Shown here in pieces: positions 16,149 through 24,452 of a DNA stretch of 64,000 bases. The notes beneath the pieces are model-generated. The model searched no databases. It was not told the origin of the DNA and was given only the letters and a program-made list of their open reading frames with translations. Made by a program: the position numbers and the translations under genes. Position 1 is the first letter of the stretch, and every line of letters begins with the position of its first letter. The DNA comes from Anaerolineales bacterium (GTDB lineage: Bacteria > Chloroflexota > Anaerolineae > Anaerolineales > UBA4823): assembly GCA_016929095.1 (NCBI GenBank), contig JAFGJM010000010.1, positions 62,001 to 126,000 on the forward strand. Direction: 5' to 3'.

Positions 16149-18146
16149 ATGTCGCTCATCACCACCACCGGGCTTGGCAAAAGCTATGGTCCGGTAGATA
16201 TTTTCTCTGGGATTGATTTGACGATCCCGCCGCGCAGCCGGATTGCCATTGTTGGCCCTAATGGCGTTGGTAAAACAACGTTATTACGCATCCTGGTGGG
16301 CATAGAAGAGCCCTCTATGGGGCATTTGCAGCGTGCAAAGAAGTTAAAATTTGGCTATTTGCCGCAAGAGGCGAGTCTCCCAAGCCAGGGTGTGTTATGG
16401 CAGGAATGCTTGAGTGCATTGTCTGACCTGTTAGTGCGGGAAGCCGAACTGCGCCGCCTGGAATCCGAAATGGCGGAGCCGGCTTTGGCAGAAGAGGCTT
16501 TGGCGCGCTACGGCACATTGCAGCATACCTTTGAGTTGCTGGGCGGCTATACCTATGAAACCCGCATCCGGCAAACCCTCACCGGGCTTGGATTTGATGA
16601 GAAAGATTTTCAAAGACCCCTTGTGCAACTTTCCGGCGGGCAGCGCACACGGGCTTTATTGGCGCGTTTATTGCTGGAAAATCCCGATCTGCTCATTTTG
16701 GATGAACCCACCAATCATCTCGATATTAACGCTGTGGAATGGCTGGAAGGCTATTTGAGTCAATGGGAAGGCGCCGCATTACTCGTCTCACACGACCGAT
16801 ATTTTCTAGACCGGGTGGTTGATCATGTTTGGGAGATGCGGTCAGACGGATTGGAAGTTTACCGGGGCAATTACAGCGCCTATTTACAACAACGCCAGGA
16901 ACGCTGGGAATTACGCCAGCAGATATTTTTGGCTGAAAAAGAGCGGCTGGAAAAGGACCTGGATTACATCAAACGCAATATCGCCGGGCAGAATACCTTG
17001 CAAGCCAAAGGGCGTTTACGCCGGCTAAGCCGCACCCTGGATGCTATCGATAAGGGCGGGCTGCAAAGCCTGCAGGGTAAAAAATGGATGGAAATCAGCG
17101 AGGAAACCGGGGCAACCGCACAGATGATGAGCGTGGAAGAAGCCGAACAGCGCCTGCATGCTCTGCGCAATCCAATCCCTCGCCCACCGAGGTTGAGTCT
17201 TAAATTAAAGGCCGATCTCCGTTCCGGCGATCTGGTGCTGCGCACATACGATCTACAGGTCGGGTATGCTGATGAAGGTAAACCGCTCTTTAGAGCCCCT
17301 GATCTTACGTTGAAGCGTGGCGAATGCGCCGCTTTGATTGGACCGAACGGCGCCGGAAAGACGACGTTTTTAAAGACCATCCTGGGGTTCATGCCGCCGC
17401 TGGCGGGTGAAACAGTTCTTGGCGCCAGTTTGAAAATTGCCTACTTTGCCCAGGCGCACGAAGGTTTGAAGGCAGAAAACACCCTGGTGCAGGAAATTGA
17501 AACTGCAGCCCTGCATATGCTGGAAGGGGAAATCCGCGCCTACTTGGCACGCTTCATGTTTTTTGGTGAAGATGTCTATAAGCAGGTCTCTACCCTTTCC
17601 GGGGGAGAACGCGGACGGCTGGCGCTGGCGAAATTATCCCTGTCCGATGCGAATATGCTATTGTTAGATGAGCCGACCAATCACCTGGATATCCCATCAC
17701 AGGAGATATTGCAGCATGTGCTGGCGGACTATCCCGGCACCATATTATTGGTATCGCATGACCGCTACCTGATCGATGCTCTGGGCACTCAAATATGGGA
17801 AATCGAGCCGGATGAGACCAGTCTGCGGATATTTTTAGGGACATATAGCGAATACCGGCTTCAGAAGGAATCTGAAAAAGCGATTGCCGATGCTCCCGCT
17901 AAATCTAAAAAGACAGTGCCTCGCCATACTACTGAGCGATCTGCGCCTGTAAACCGCCGACGGATAAAGCAATTGCAAGAGATCGAAACACAAATTGCCG
18001 GATTCGAAAGCCGTCTGGCGGAGTTAAGCCGGCAACTGGAGAATCCTCCTGCTGACCCGGGCATGGTGCAGCGATTGGGCGGCGAATATGTCCAGGTGCA
18101 AGAGAAGATCAATGCGTTAATGGCGGAGTGGGAAAAATTGAATTAA
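16149..18146 (+). CDS. ABC-F family ATPase
   Basis: 665 residues with two ABC cassettes and no membrane domain: Walker A GPNGVGKTT (36-44) and GPNGAGKTT, signatures LSGGQRTRALLA and LSGGERGRLALA, Walker B LLILDEPTNHLD and MLLLDEPTNHLD. The interdomain linker holds the long helical P-site-interacting region (about 225-310). A C-terminal coiled coil (RRIKQLQEIETQIAGFESRL) resembles that of Uup/YdiF types. ABC-F proteins act on the ribosomal E site, in translation rescue or drug protection. No drug-resistance context is seen, so a housekeeping role is more likely. Confidence 0.94.
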   Translation: MSLITTTGLGKSYGPVDIFSGIDLTIPPRSRIAIVGPNGVGKTTLLRILVGIEEPSMGHLQRAKKLKFGYLPQEASLPSQGVLWQECLSALSDLLVREAELRRLESEMAEPALAEEALARYGTLQHTFELLGGYTYETRIRQTLTGLGFDEKDFQRPLVQLSGGQRTRALLARLLLENPDLLILDEPTNHLDINAVEWLEGYLSQWEGAALLVSHDRYFLDRVVDHVWEMRSDGLEVYRGNYSAYLQQRQERWELRQQIFLAEKERLEKDLDYIKRNIAGQNTLQAKGRLRRLSRTLDAIDKGGLQSLQGKKWMEISEETGATAQMMSVEEAEQRLHALRNPIPRPPRLSLKLKADLRSGDLVLRTYDLQVGYADEGKPLFRAPDLTLKRGECAALIGPNGAGKTTFLKTILGFMPPLAGETVLGASLKIAYFAQAHEGLKAENTLVQEIETAALHMLEGEIRAYLARFMFFGEDVYKQVSTLSGGERGRLALAKLSLSDANMLLLDEPTNHLDIPSQEILQHVLADYPGTILLVSHDRYLIDALGTQIWEIEPDETSLRIFLGTYSEYRLQKESEKAIADAPAKSKKTVPRHTTERSAPVNRRRIKQLQEIETQIAGFESRLAELSRQLENPPADPGMVQRLGGEYVQVQEKINALMAEWEKLN

Positions 18147-18266
18147 CCGCCCCGGTTTGCATTTACATCACAACCAGGGGAATCGTTTATCCAAGCCACA
18201 GCCGCATGGAACGCCGTTGACGTAATACAGGGGAATATGCAGATACGTATATTTATACTCAGGCTT

Positions 18267-19034
18267 TTATTTACATACTTCCAGGCCGGGCAGGATGAAC
18301 AGCTGATATGATTCCGGCGCTTCGGGAAAATCGCTGTCGGTTTCTACCGCATTTTTTAATATCAGATGCGTATCGGCAAAGTTGTTGATCAAAGAGGCTT
18401 CGGGAGGCCAGTGATATTTAAGGCTGGCTCTGGATAATACCAATAATGGAAATTCTTTTGGTTCGGCCGGATTGATAAAGGTTTGCAGAAATGCCGTATA
18501 TTCGTCCAGCGTGAAGTATTCCGGATTTTGTGAGGCGCATTTGGGATATTTGAAATCTTCAACGGTTGAGTTTTTATATATCAAACCGCCAATGACAGCC
18601 CGGTATGGATGAACGATGCCTGCGCTATCCACGAAACCGATTTTCACATCAATTGCCTGGGTGGTGTAATCATTGATGTTGACACCCACAATCTCCAATA
18701 GACAGGCATATGCTCCAAAAGCTTCATCTTCGGGAGGGGGGTCCATTTTTACATCATCTGAGGATGCGGCGCGTGTGTCGACAGATTTGCACCAATCAAA
18801 CGAGGGGGTAGGCGTGATCTCCGCTATGGCTTCGGTTGTTTCGGTGGGTAAAAATGCGAAGCTGTTGGTAGGCGTACTCGCCAGGGTAGGCAGTTCGATT
18901 GGTTCGGTTGGCGCAGGAATGGCGGTTTCCTGTACCGGCGCGTCAGTGGATGGGCTTGAACAGGCTGTGATTGATACCAAAAGGCTGAGAAAAAGCAGCG
19001 CATTGATTAAGAGGCTGATAGGTTTTCGTGTCAT
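18267..19034 (-). CDS. Lipoprotein of unknown function
   Basis: 255 residues with a signal peptide and lipobox (SLLVSITAC at about 17-25), a Thr/Pro linker to about residue 75 and a soluble domain (DWCKSVDTRAASSDDVKMDPP onward) with three further Cys. I recognise no family. AAGGAGC precedes the start. It is followed downstream by nothing within 120 bp and the next minus-strand gene upstream is the M23 peptidase. Confidence 0.78.
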   Translation of the reverse strand: MTRKPISLLINALLFLSLLVSITACSSPSTDAPVQETAIPAPTEPIELPTLASTPTNSFAFLPTETTEAIAEITPTPSFDWCKSVDTRAASSDDVKMDPPPEDEAFGAYACLLEIVGVNINDYTTQAIDVKIGFVDSAGIVHPYRAVIGGLIYKNSTVEDFKYPKCASQNPEYFTLDEYTAFLQTFINPAEPKEFPLLVLSRASLKYHWPPEASLINNFADTHLILKNAVETDSDFPEAPESYQLFILPGLEVCK

Positions 19035-19171
19035 TCAAAAAAGCTCCTTGTTATTTTTCACGTGAAGCCGATTATAAGCATATTATCCCATCCCGGCAAC
19101 CATGTTTTTTGGGTTTAAAGAAATTGCAAAGTGCGCATTGCCCTCAAAAACAAACGACCAAACACTTTATT

Positions 19172-19897
19172 TTACGGCGTATTGGAACAAACCGGTATTA
19201 CATCTTTATTAGTATTGGCATTCAATGGTAGACCAAAATAAGGCGATGGATCGAGGGTGTTTTTTATTTCAAGTTCGTTCAGGAAATGCCCGGGGTTGGA
19301 AGGGTCATCCAATACAATAGAAAAGTGTAAATGGACACCCGTGGGGTTACCCGGAGCGCCGGAATAGTTACCCTGGTAGCCTAGCAGCGTACCGGCTTCA
19401 ACATAAATCTCGCTGGAGCCAGGGGGAAAATCGGAAATAATGAAGGAATTGCCGTTCGAATCGGCAAGGTGTGTGTAATATGTCCAAATTTGCTGTGCGG
19501 GGTATAAAGGGTCTTGGGGTATTCGGATAATGAGCGACGACTTCCAATCTGGCAGGCGGGTGAGATAACCGGCGTAAGCCGTTCGGACTTCTGTTATTCC
19601 GGGCGCCTTACCGCCGAAAATATCGATTCCCTGGTGACGATGATTGACCCGGAAGGAATCATCCCACAGATACCCCACAAACCCGTCGGTGGGGAGGATG
19701 AAGGGAGCATCCCCGCATCGCTGGCCAACCCGGACTGCCCAATCTGTGTGCGCTTCGGGATTTCTTAACCATGCCAGGACGCGAACCGAACGCCGGGAAT
19801 CGGTGGCAAATTTGCGGTACAAAAAATATCCGCTCACCAACACCGCAACCAATATCCCGGAAAGGATGAGGCGGCACATTGAAAATTTTTGCTTCAT
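19172..19897 (-). CDS. M23-family metallopeptidase, membrane-anchored
   Basis: 241 residues, one N-terminal membrane helix (9-28) and a LytM-type domain. The zinc ligands are visible as H88xxxD92 (HRHQGID) and HLH in TGVHLHFSI near residue 205. M23 enzymes cut peptidoglycan cross-bridges or act as cell-division and cell-shape factors. Its ATG overlaps the stop of the preceding gene by ATGA, so the two are coupled. Confidence 0.88.
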   Translation of the reverse strand: MKQKFSMCRLILSGILVAVLVSGYFLYRKFATDSRRSVRVLAWLRNPEAHTDWAVRVGQRCGDAPFILPTDGFVGYLWDDSFRVNHRHQGIDIFGGKAPGITEVRTAYAGYLTRLPDWKSSLIIRIPQDPLYPAQQIWTYYTHLADSNGNSFIISDFPPGSSEIYVEAGTLLGYQGNYSGAPGNPTGVHLHFSIVLDDPSNPGHFLNELEIKNTLDPSPYFGLPLNANTNKDVIPVCSNTP

Positions 19898-20235
19898 GAT
19901 TTTTCGGCGGCGTGTTTGCGGGTGTTCTCCAGGCTGTTTTCTTTATGGTCTGCCAGGAAAAGCGTCATTCGACCGCCGGTAATTTGCTGTAATAGCCGTC
20001 CGGCTTCTTTTCCGCTGGGGGAAGCCATGGCGGTACGGGCGGCTTCCAGCGAATCGAAATATAACTCATGAACCAAACCGGGGCGGTTGCTCCCGAAGAG
20101 TACGACTTCCACCCGGCTGAAGGTCTCCCGTTGTAAACCGGGCATGCTTTCTGCCAGGTGCAAGAATTTTGGCCAGGCGTCATCGAACGTCTGAGAATCT
20201 TCCATTTCTTCAATCAATATGACCAGCTTAAACAT
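19894..20235 (-). CDS. Dimeric alpha/beta-barrel (EthD/NIPSNAP-like) small protein
   Basis: 113 residues, with the ferredoxin-like pattern of small dimeric barrels: FKLVILIEE strand, a long helix, METFSRVEVVLFG-like strand, HELYFDSLEAARTAMASPSGKEAG, typical of the EthD group. A C-terminal lysine-rich tail follows. GAGGT precedes the ATG. Coupled to the M23 gene, though a functional link is not obvious. No catalytic residues can be named. Confidence 0.65.
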   Translation of the reverse strand: MFKLVILIEEMEDSQTFDDAWPKFLHLAESMPGLQRETFSRVEVVLFGSNRPGLVHELYFDSLEAARTAMASPSGKEAGRLLQQITGGRMTLFLADHKENSLENTRKHAAEKS

Positions 20236-20349
20236 ATAACAACCTCAGGCGTCCATTATACCTCAGGGATTTTTCACCGGTTTTTCATGCAACCTTCCCG
20301 GATGGAATGCGTAAACTATCATAGACATTAAAGAAAAGGAGAGAATATC

Positions 20350-20637
20350 ATGTCTACGGAATATCGACGTTTATATCGCTCGCGGAAAGAGCGTATGCTG
20401 ATGGGTGTGTGCGGAGGCCTGGGAGAATATTTTCGAATTGACCCTACTCTGGTGAGGTTGGCGTTTGTGATTGCTACGCTATTAGGGGGGCCTGGGTTAA
20501 TTGCCTATATTGTGTTAATGATCGTGGTGCCGGAGGAGTCTGAACAGATTGTTGAAGCGGCGGCTGTGGATGTTGAATCGGCGGAAGAAGAGCCGGTTGT
20601 GGATGCCAAGCCGGATGAAGAAACCCCGGAAGCTTGA
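20350..20637 (+). CDS. PspC-domain protein
   Basis: 95 residues. The PspC domain fills residues 1-60: RRLYRSRKERMLMGVCGGLGEYFRIDPTLVRLAF, then one or two membrane passes (VIATLLGGPGLIAYIVLMIVVP) and a highly acidic tail of 35 residues. PspC proteins sense envelope stress in enterobacteria; most other members are uncharacterised. No PspA or PspF is near. A clear AAGGAGA site precedes the ATG. Confidence 0.9.
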   Translation: MSTEYRRLYRSRKERMLMGVCGGLGEYFRIDPTLVRLAFVIATLLGGPGLIAYIVLMIVVPEESEQIVEAAAVDVESAEEEPVVDAKPDEETPEA

Positions 20638-20656
20638 TTTTTTTTGCCCTCATATG

Positions 20657-20707
20657 CCCTCTTGCCCCTTTCTTCCGGTTTTTGGAGAGATGGGGGTAAG
20701 GGGGAAG
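20657..20707. repeat. Imperfect C-rich/G-rich palindrome
   Basis: CTTGCCCCTTTCTTCC (20661-20676) faces GGAGAGATGGGGGTAAGGGG (20684-20703). It resembles the palindromes at 3.75, 13.7 and 22.3 kb. It sits in the 20638-20949 gap, which otherwise shows nothing I can name. Confidence 0.5.
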
Positions 20708-20949
20708 TGATGGTATATTTGTTCTTTCGATGTTTTGCTGTGCAATAATCCACCCGATAGCAGCAGAGGGATAAATCTATCGGAGTGACATTGGTGGAAA
20801 AACCATCTTTTTTAATCATTTAATAATTTCACCCAATTTCCCATGTGATAGAATGTAACGATTTTGCCAGCCAGACAAACCGGCTGGACTAGCCTATAGT
20901 TAAACGGGCTGGAAGTCTCTTGATATATGCCATCTCTGTTTAATAGTCA

Positions 20950-22167
20950 ATGAAAGAAAATGGTACATCGATGTTTTGGGAAAAAATAAATAAAAGATCG
21001 AATTGGATCACGGTGATCGTCGGGGTGATTATCCTCTTATTTTGTTATTATGAGTTGACCAGGTCGCCCGAAGGTGAAGTAAAGACGATCAGTTATACGG
21101 CAGATACGGTGAAAGCTCAAATCCTTTATATTATGGAACAAGGCACAGTGACTTTGGGGGAAGTCACTCAGCCTTATCAGATTGTGAAAGTGCGGATATT
21201 AGAAGGCGAGTATAAGGGGGCAGAATTTTCCGTTGATTATGGCAAACGGTCACTTTTAGCCGATGCACATGGTTTGGCTACCGGTGAGAAAATCCTGGTT
21301 TCCGTCTCTCAGATGGTGGATGGCAATGTCAATGTTTATTTTGTGGATTACGTAAGGACGAACTCTTTATTGATCCTGGGATTTTTGTTCGTCTTTGTAT
21401 GCATCTGTGTGAGCGGCTGGAAAGGTATCCGCAGTCTATTGGGGATTGGTTTAAGTGTGTTGGTGATCGTTTATTTCATTGTCCCACAAATATTGGACGG
21501 GAAAAATCCGATCCTGGTCAGTTTGATCGGTTCATTTTTCTTCCTCACAGTCACCCAATATCTCGTTTTCGGTTGGACTTTAAAAACGCATATCACGCTA
21601 TGCGGGATTCTCTTTTCCATTTTGATCACCGGTATATTGGCTGTGTATTTCGTCGATTTTGCCCGGTTGAACGGCTTGGGTGACGAAAATGCCATGTATC
21701 TACTGCAACAATCCAATCAAATGAATATCAAAAATCTGCTGATTGCCGGTATTATCATAGGCTCTTTGGGTGTGCTGGATGACCTGGTGGTTGGCCAAAC
21801 CTCCACGGTCATTGAGATCTATCGCGCCGATCCCGGGTTGAGTCTTATCGAGCGCTTCAAGCGCTCCATGAACGTCGGCAGAGACCATGTCGCTGCCACG
21901 GTAAACACGCTGGTGCTGGCATATCTCGGCGCTTCACTTTCACTATTTCTCATATTCTCGCAAAGCAATATGGCGTTCACGACATTGGTAAATATCAATT
22001 ATTTCGCCGAAGAAATCGTCAGAGCGCTGGTGGGCACGATTGGGTTGTTCACCACGGTGCCTATCACGACATTCATCGCCTGCTGGGTTTTGGATAAACC
22101 GGCGCGGCTGGAAAAGATGGTGAGAATCTTTGGCCCGCTGCTCAATCACAGCGAAATCAATGTATAA
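20950..22167 (+). CDS. YibE/F family multi-pass membrane protein
   Basis: 405 residues: an N-terminal helix (about 17-36), an extracytoplasmic domain of about 100 residues (VKAQILYIMEQGTV, QIVKVRILEGEYKGAEFSVDYG) and seven or so membrane helices. The signatures GILDDLV-like SLGVLDDLVVGQ and MNVGRDHVAATVNTLVLAYLGASLSL identify YibE/F. The family is widespread in Gram-positives; its function is not established. Two possible starts exist (20950 and 20971) and neither has a clear ribosome site. Confidence 0.88.
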   Translation: MKENGTSMFWEKINKRSNWITVIVGVIILLFCYYELTRSPEGEVKTISYTADTVKAQILYIMEQGTVTLGEVTQPYQIVKVRILEGEYKGAEFSVDYGKRSLLADAHGLATGEKILVSVSQMVDGNVNVYFVDYVRTNSLLILGFLFVFVCICVSGWKGIRSLLGIGLSVLVIVYFIVPQILDGKNPILVSLIGSFFFLTVTQYLVFGWTLKTHITLCGILFSILITGILAVYFVDFARLNGLGDENAMYLLQQSNQMNIKNLLIAGIIIGSLGVLDDLVVGQTSTVIEIYRADPGLSLIERFKRSMNVGRDHVAATVNTLVLAYLGASLSLFLIFSQSNMAFTTLVNINYFAEEIVRALVGTIGLFTTVPITTFIACWVLDKPARLEKMVRIFGPLLNHSEINV

Positions 22168-22329
22168 AGTATTTTTATGAGGAAGCCAGGAAAAATAGGA
22201 AACCAGGAAGAAAATTATCCGTCATCATGAAATGGTATCGCCACGAGGAATGAAAAAGGCGCAAAATCAAAGCAATCTAAGACATTTCAGAATCTTTTCT
22301 TCCCCTTATTTCTGGTTTTGAAGTGCAGT

Positions 22330-22385
22330 ATCTTTTCCTCCCCCCATTTTTGGTTTTGAAATGGGGGGATTGAGGGGGGTGAATT
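22330..22385. repeat. CCCCCCATTT palindrome downstream of YibE/F gene
   Basis: CCCCCCATTT (22340-22349) pairs with AAATGGGGGG (22359-22368), with further C-rich and G-rich flanks. It occupies the 22168-22463 gap between two convergent genes and might slow or end transcription from either side. Confidence 0.6.
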
Positions 22386-22463
22386 ACTTTTGCTGTTTTC
22401 CCCCACAATTGATAGAATGACCAATAATAAGAGAATGGTTGACAGTTAACAGATCATAATTTC

Positions 22464-23333
22464 TTAGAACAAAGATAATTGAGTATGCCGATCGAACTGA
22501 TAAACCGGCATACGCCGGGCGATGCCGAAGCGGTCGGTTAATTGGCGAAATAATTGATCCAATCGAGCGGCGCGGGAGCTATCACAGCCATAGCGGTTGC
22601 CAAACCGCTGTTCGTATTTTTGGCGCATTCCGGGGAAGTGTTGATCCAATTTGTTATAAAAATATTCGCGCTGGCGGTCGCGGCAGGTCATGCCAAACGC
22701 AGGGAGAATATATTTTGCCCCGCAGGCATGCGCCCGCTCTACGATAGCAGTAATGTTTTCATCGCTGTCCTCAAGGAAGGGCAGAATGGGCATCATCGCC
22801 ACACCGGTAAGAATACCGTTGGCAGCCAGGGTTTGGATAGCCTGGAAGCGGCGTGAGGGGGGCGGAGCGCCGGGTTCAAGCGATTTCGCAAGACGGTCGT
22901 CAGCGGTAGTAATGGTGAGTGTGACGGCTGCGTAAATCTTTGCAATTTGCTGCAACACAGGAATATCGCGCAGCACCAGGTCACTTTTTGTAAGAATATG
23001 CACGGGAAAGCGGTATTGGGCGATGATCTCCAGGGCTCGTCCGGTCATGTTATGGATAGCTTCCACGGGCATGTAGGGGTCATTCATCGAGCCAAAGCCA
23101 ATGACTCCCTTAATGCGTTTGCGGGCTAATTCCTTTTTCAATAATTCCAGGGCGTTGATCTTGACCAGGATTTCGCTGAAATCTTCAATCTGATAGCATT
23201 CGCTGCGCGAATCACAATAGATGCACTGGTGTTGGCAGCCGCGGTAAAGGTTCATGTTGTAACGCAAGCCAAACCAGGTATCCGGTTGTTTCACGGCATT
23301 GAGAATGGTCCTGGCTTGTATTTCTTTGACCAT
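22464..23333 (-). CDS. Radical SAM protein, spore-photoproduct-lyase-like (Rv2578c type)
   Basis: About 289 residues. RGCQHQCIYCDSRSECY carries the CX3CX2C cluster that binds the 4Fe-4S centre and SAM; the GVIGFGSMNDPYMPVE and VHILTKSDLVLRDI motifs are those of the SplB-like/Rv2578c group. The group is common, and its substrate is unknown; the true lyase Cys of SplB cannot be assigned here. I chose the ATG at 23333; a TTG at 23351 would overlap the upstream gene. Confidence 0.87.
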   Translation of the reverse strand: MVKEIQARTILNAVKQPDTWFGLRYNMNLYRGCQHQCIYCDSRSECYQIEDFSEILVKINALELLKKELARKRIKGVIGFGSMNDPYMPVEAIHNMTGRALEIIAQYRFPVHILTKSDLVLRDIPVLQQIAKIYAAVTLTITTADDRLAKSLEPGAPPPSRRFQAIQTLAANGILTGVAMMPILPFLEDSDENITAIVERAHACGAKYILPAFGMTCRDRQREYFYNKLDQHFPGMRQKYEQRFGNRYGCDSSRAARLDQLFRQLTDRFGIARRMPVYQFDRHTQLSLF

Positions 23334-23340
23334 CGACAGG

Positions 23341-23862
23341 CTAGAATTCAATCTCTTGCGTCGTTTTTAATGCCGCGCCTTGAGATTGAAGATTTGTATT
23401 CCATTTATCGATAAACCTGGCGGCGTCTTTGGAATAATTACTGTGAGCATCGCTCACCAGAGTTACCTGGTAACCTTGTTTGAGGGCATCCTGGCAGCCC
23501 GCTTTAATGCAGCCGTGGGTGACCAGTCCGCAGATCACCAGGTGAGTAGTGCCCAGTTTTTGCAATGCTTCACCCAGGCTGGTTTCTTCGAAAGCGCTGC
23601 CGTGTTGTTTGTGGATAATGAGTTCGTCTTCAAGGGGGTGTAATGAGGGGTGTAATTGCCAGTCTTCCGAGCCTACCGGGAACACCTTGTCACTCTCATG
23701 TTGGACGTAGATCACCGGTACACCAGCTTGATGGGCGCGGGTTATCAGGGTTTGGATGTTTTGCAGCAGTGTTTCGGCTTGATAAATAGGGGTGGAACGT
23801 TTGAATAAACCTTGTTGCACATCGATGACAAGCAAAGCTGTAGGAGAGGGATTATCGGTCAT
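23341..23862 (-). CDS. Isochorismatase-like cysteine hydrolase
   Basis: 173 residues from MTDNPSPTALLVIDVQQG. The catalytic triad is visible: Asp in VIDVQQG, Lys in ELIIHKQHGSAFEET and Cys in LVTHGCIKAGCQDA, with the cis-peptide region before it. Members hydrolyse small amides such as nicotinamide, ureas or N-carbamoyl compounds; the substrate cannot be read from the sequence. It is 7 bp upstream of the radical SAM gene, probably co-transcribed. Confidence 0.88.
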   Translation of the reverse strand: MTDNPSPTALLVIDVQQGLFKRSTPIYQAETLLQNIQTLITRAHQAGVPVIYVQHESDKVFPVGSEDWQLHPSLHPLEDELIIHKQHGSAFEETSLGEALQKLGTTHLVICGLVTHGCIKAGCQDALKQGYQVTLVSDAHSNYSKDAARFIDKWNTNLQSQGAALKTTQEIEF

Positions 23863-24020
23863 AATCGGTTTCCATTCAATGCGAATCGAATTTGTTTTGT
23901 CTAGATCTGATGTGGTGATTATATACCAGTTTATGATGTTTGCAGGCATGGGTGGACGGTATTCATATCGATAAGACACGAAATATATGTCGACGAGATC
24001 GACGATACCTTTTATTAAGC

Positions 24021-24227
24021 TTGACAAGCATAGAAAATATATGTATTCTGTAAAAGTAAAATATAACCGTATGCTTGCATTGGTAGTGGGAAAATTTCGT
24101 TTTTGTGTGAAAATTTGGCATCTTCAGTGAACCGCTTCAGTTCATGATGCCCCATATACTCAAAATCAGCCATAATACAACGATATCATAATAAGTGGCT
24201 ACTCCCTCGAAATACAGTAGAAATGCA
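24021..24227 (+). promoter_or_regulatory. Promoter and leader, copy 1 of a duplicated upstream module
   Basis: TTGACA (24021-24026), a 17-bp spacer and TATTCT (24044-24049) form a textbook promoter. The leader contains a 35-nt hairpin (24117-24151: GGCAT/ATGCC, inner GTGAAC/GTTCAT, CGCTTCA loop). Most of this module is repeated at 28959-29165 with the same spacing. Here it is followed by a dead gene start and then, about 400 nt from the likely transcription start, by the beta-helix gene. Confidence 0.75.
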
Positions 24228-24302
24228 ATGGAGATCGCATTGTGGTTTCGATGGGTCTTATTTTTATGTTGTTTGATGCTATGTCGCCTCTTTTGTGCTT
24301 AA
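24228..24302 (+). pseudogene. Truncated signal-peptide start of an exported paralog
   Basis: The ATG and 23 further codons (MEIALWFRWVLFLCCLMLCR and four more, then TAA) align with the beginning of the exported protein at 29166 (MNPALRFRRVSLLCVLILL). The ribosome site, AAAGGAG in the intact copy, is decayed to TACAGTAG. It is therefore the stump of a second copy of that gene, left behind the duplicated promoter. Confidence 0.65.
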
Positions 24303-24452
24303 TAACAGAGGGGAAAGGAGGAGTTAACTTTTCTATTAATAGATAGAGTCATCCACGATACACCGATTCCTCAAAATTTTATAGACATCTTGTTTCATCG
24401 GGAATCACAACGAATTTGTATCGTCTTTTTGTACTTACCAGGAGGTTGGCGG

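Noticed and set aside
24021..24227. Known riboswitch (c-di-GMP, cobalamin or SAM) in the duplicated leader
   Set aside because: None of the consensus sequences of those classes is present; only a single hairpin is conserved between the copies.
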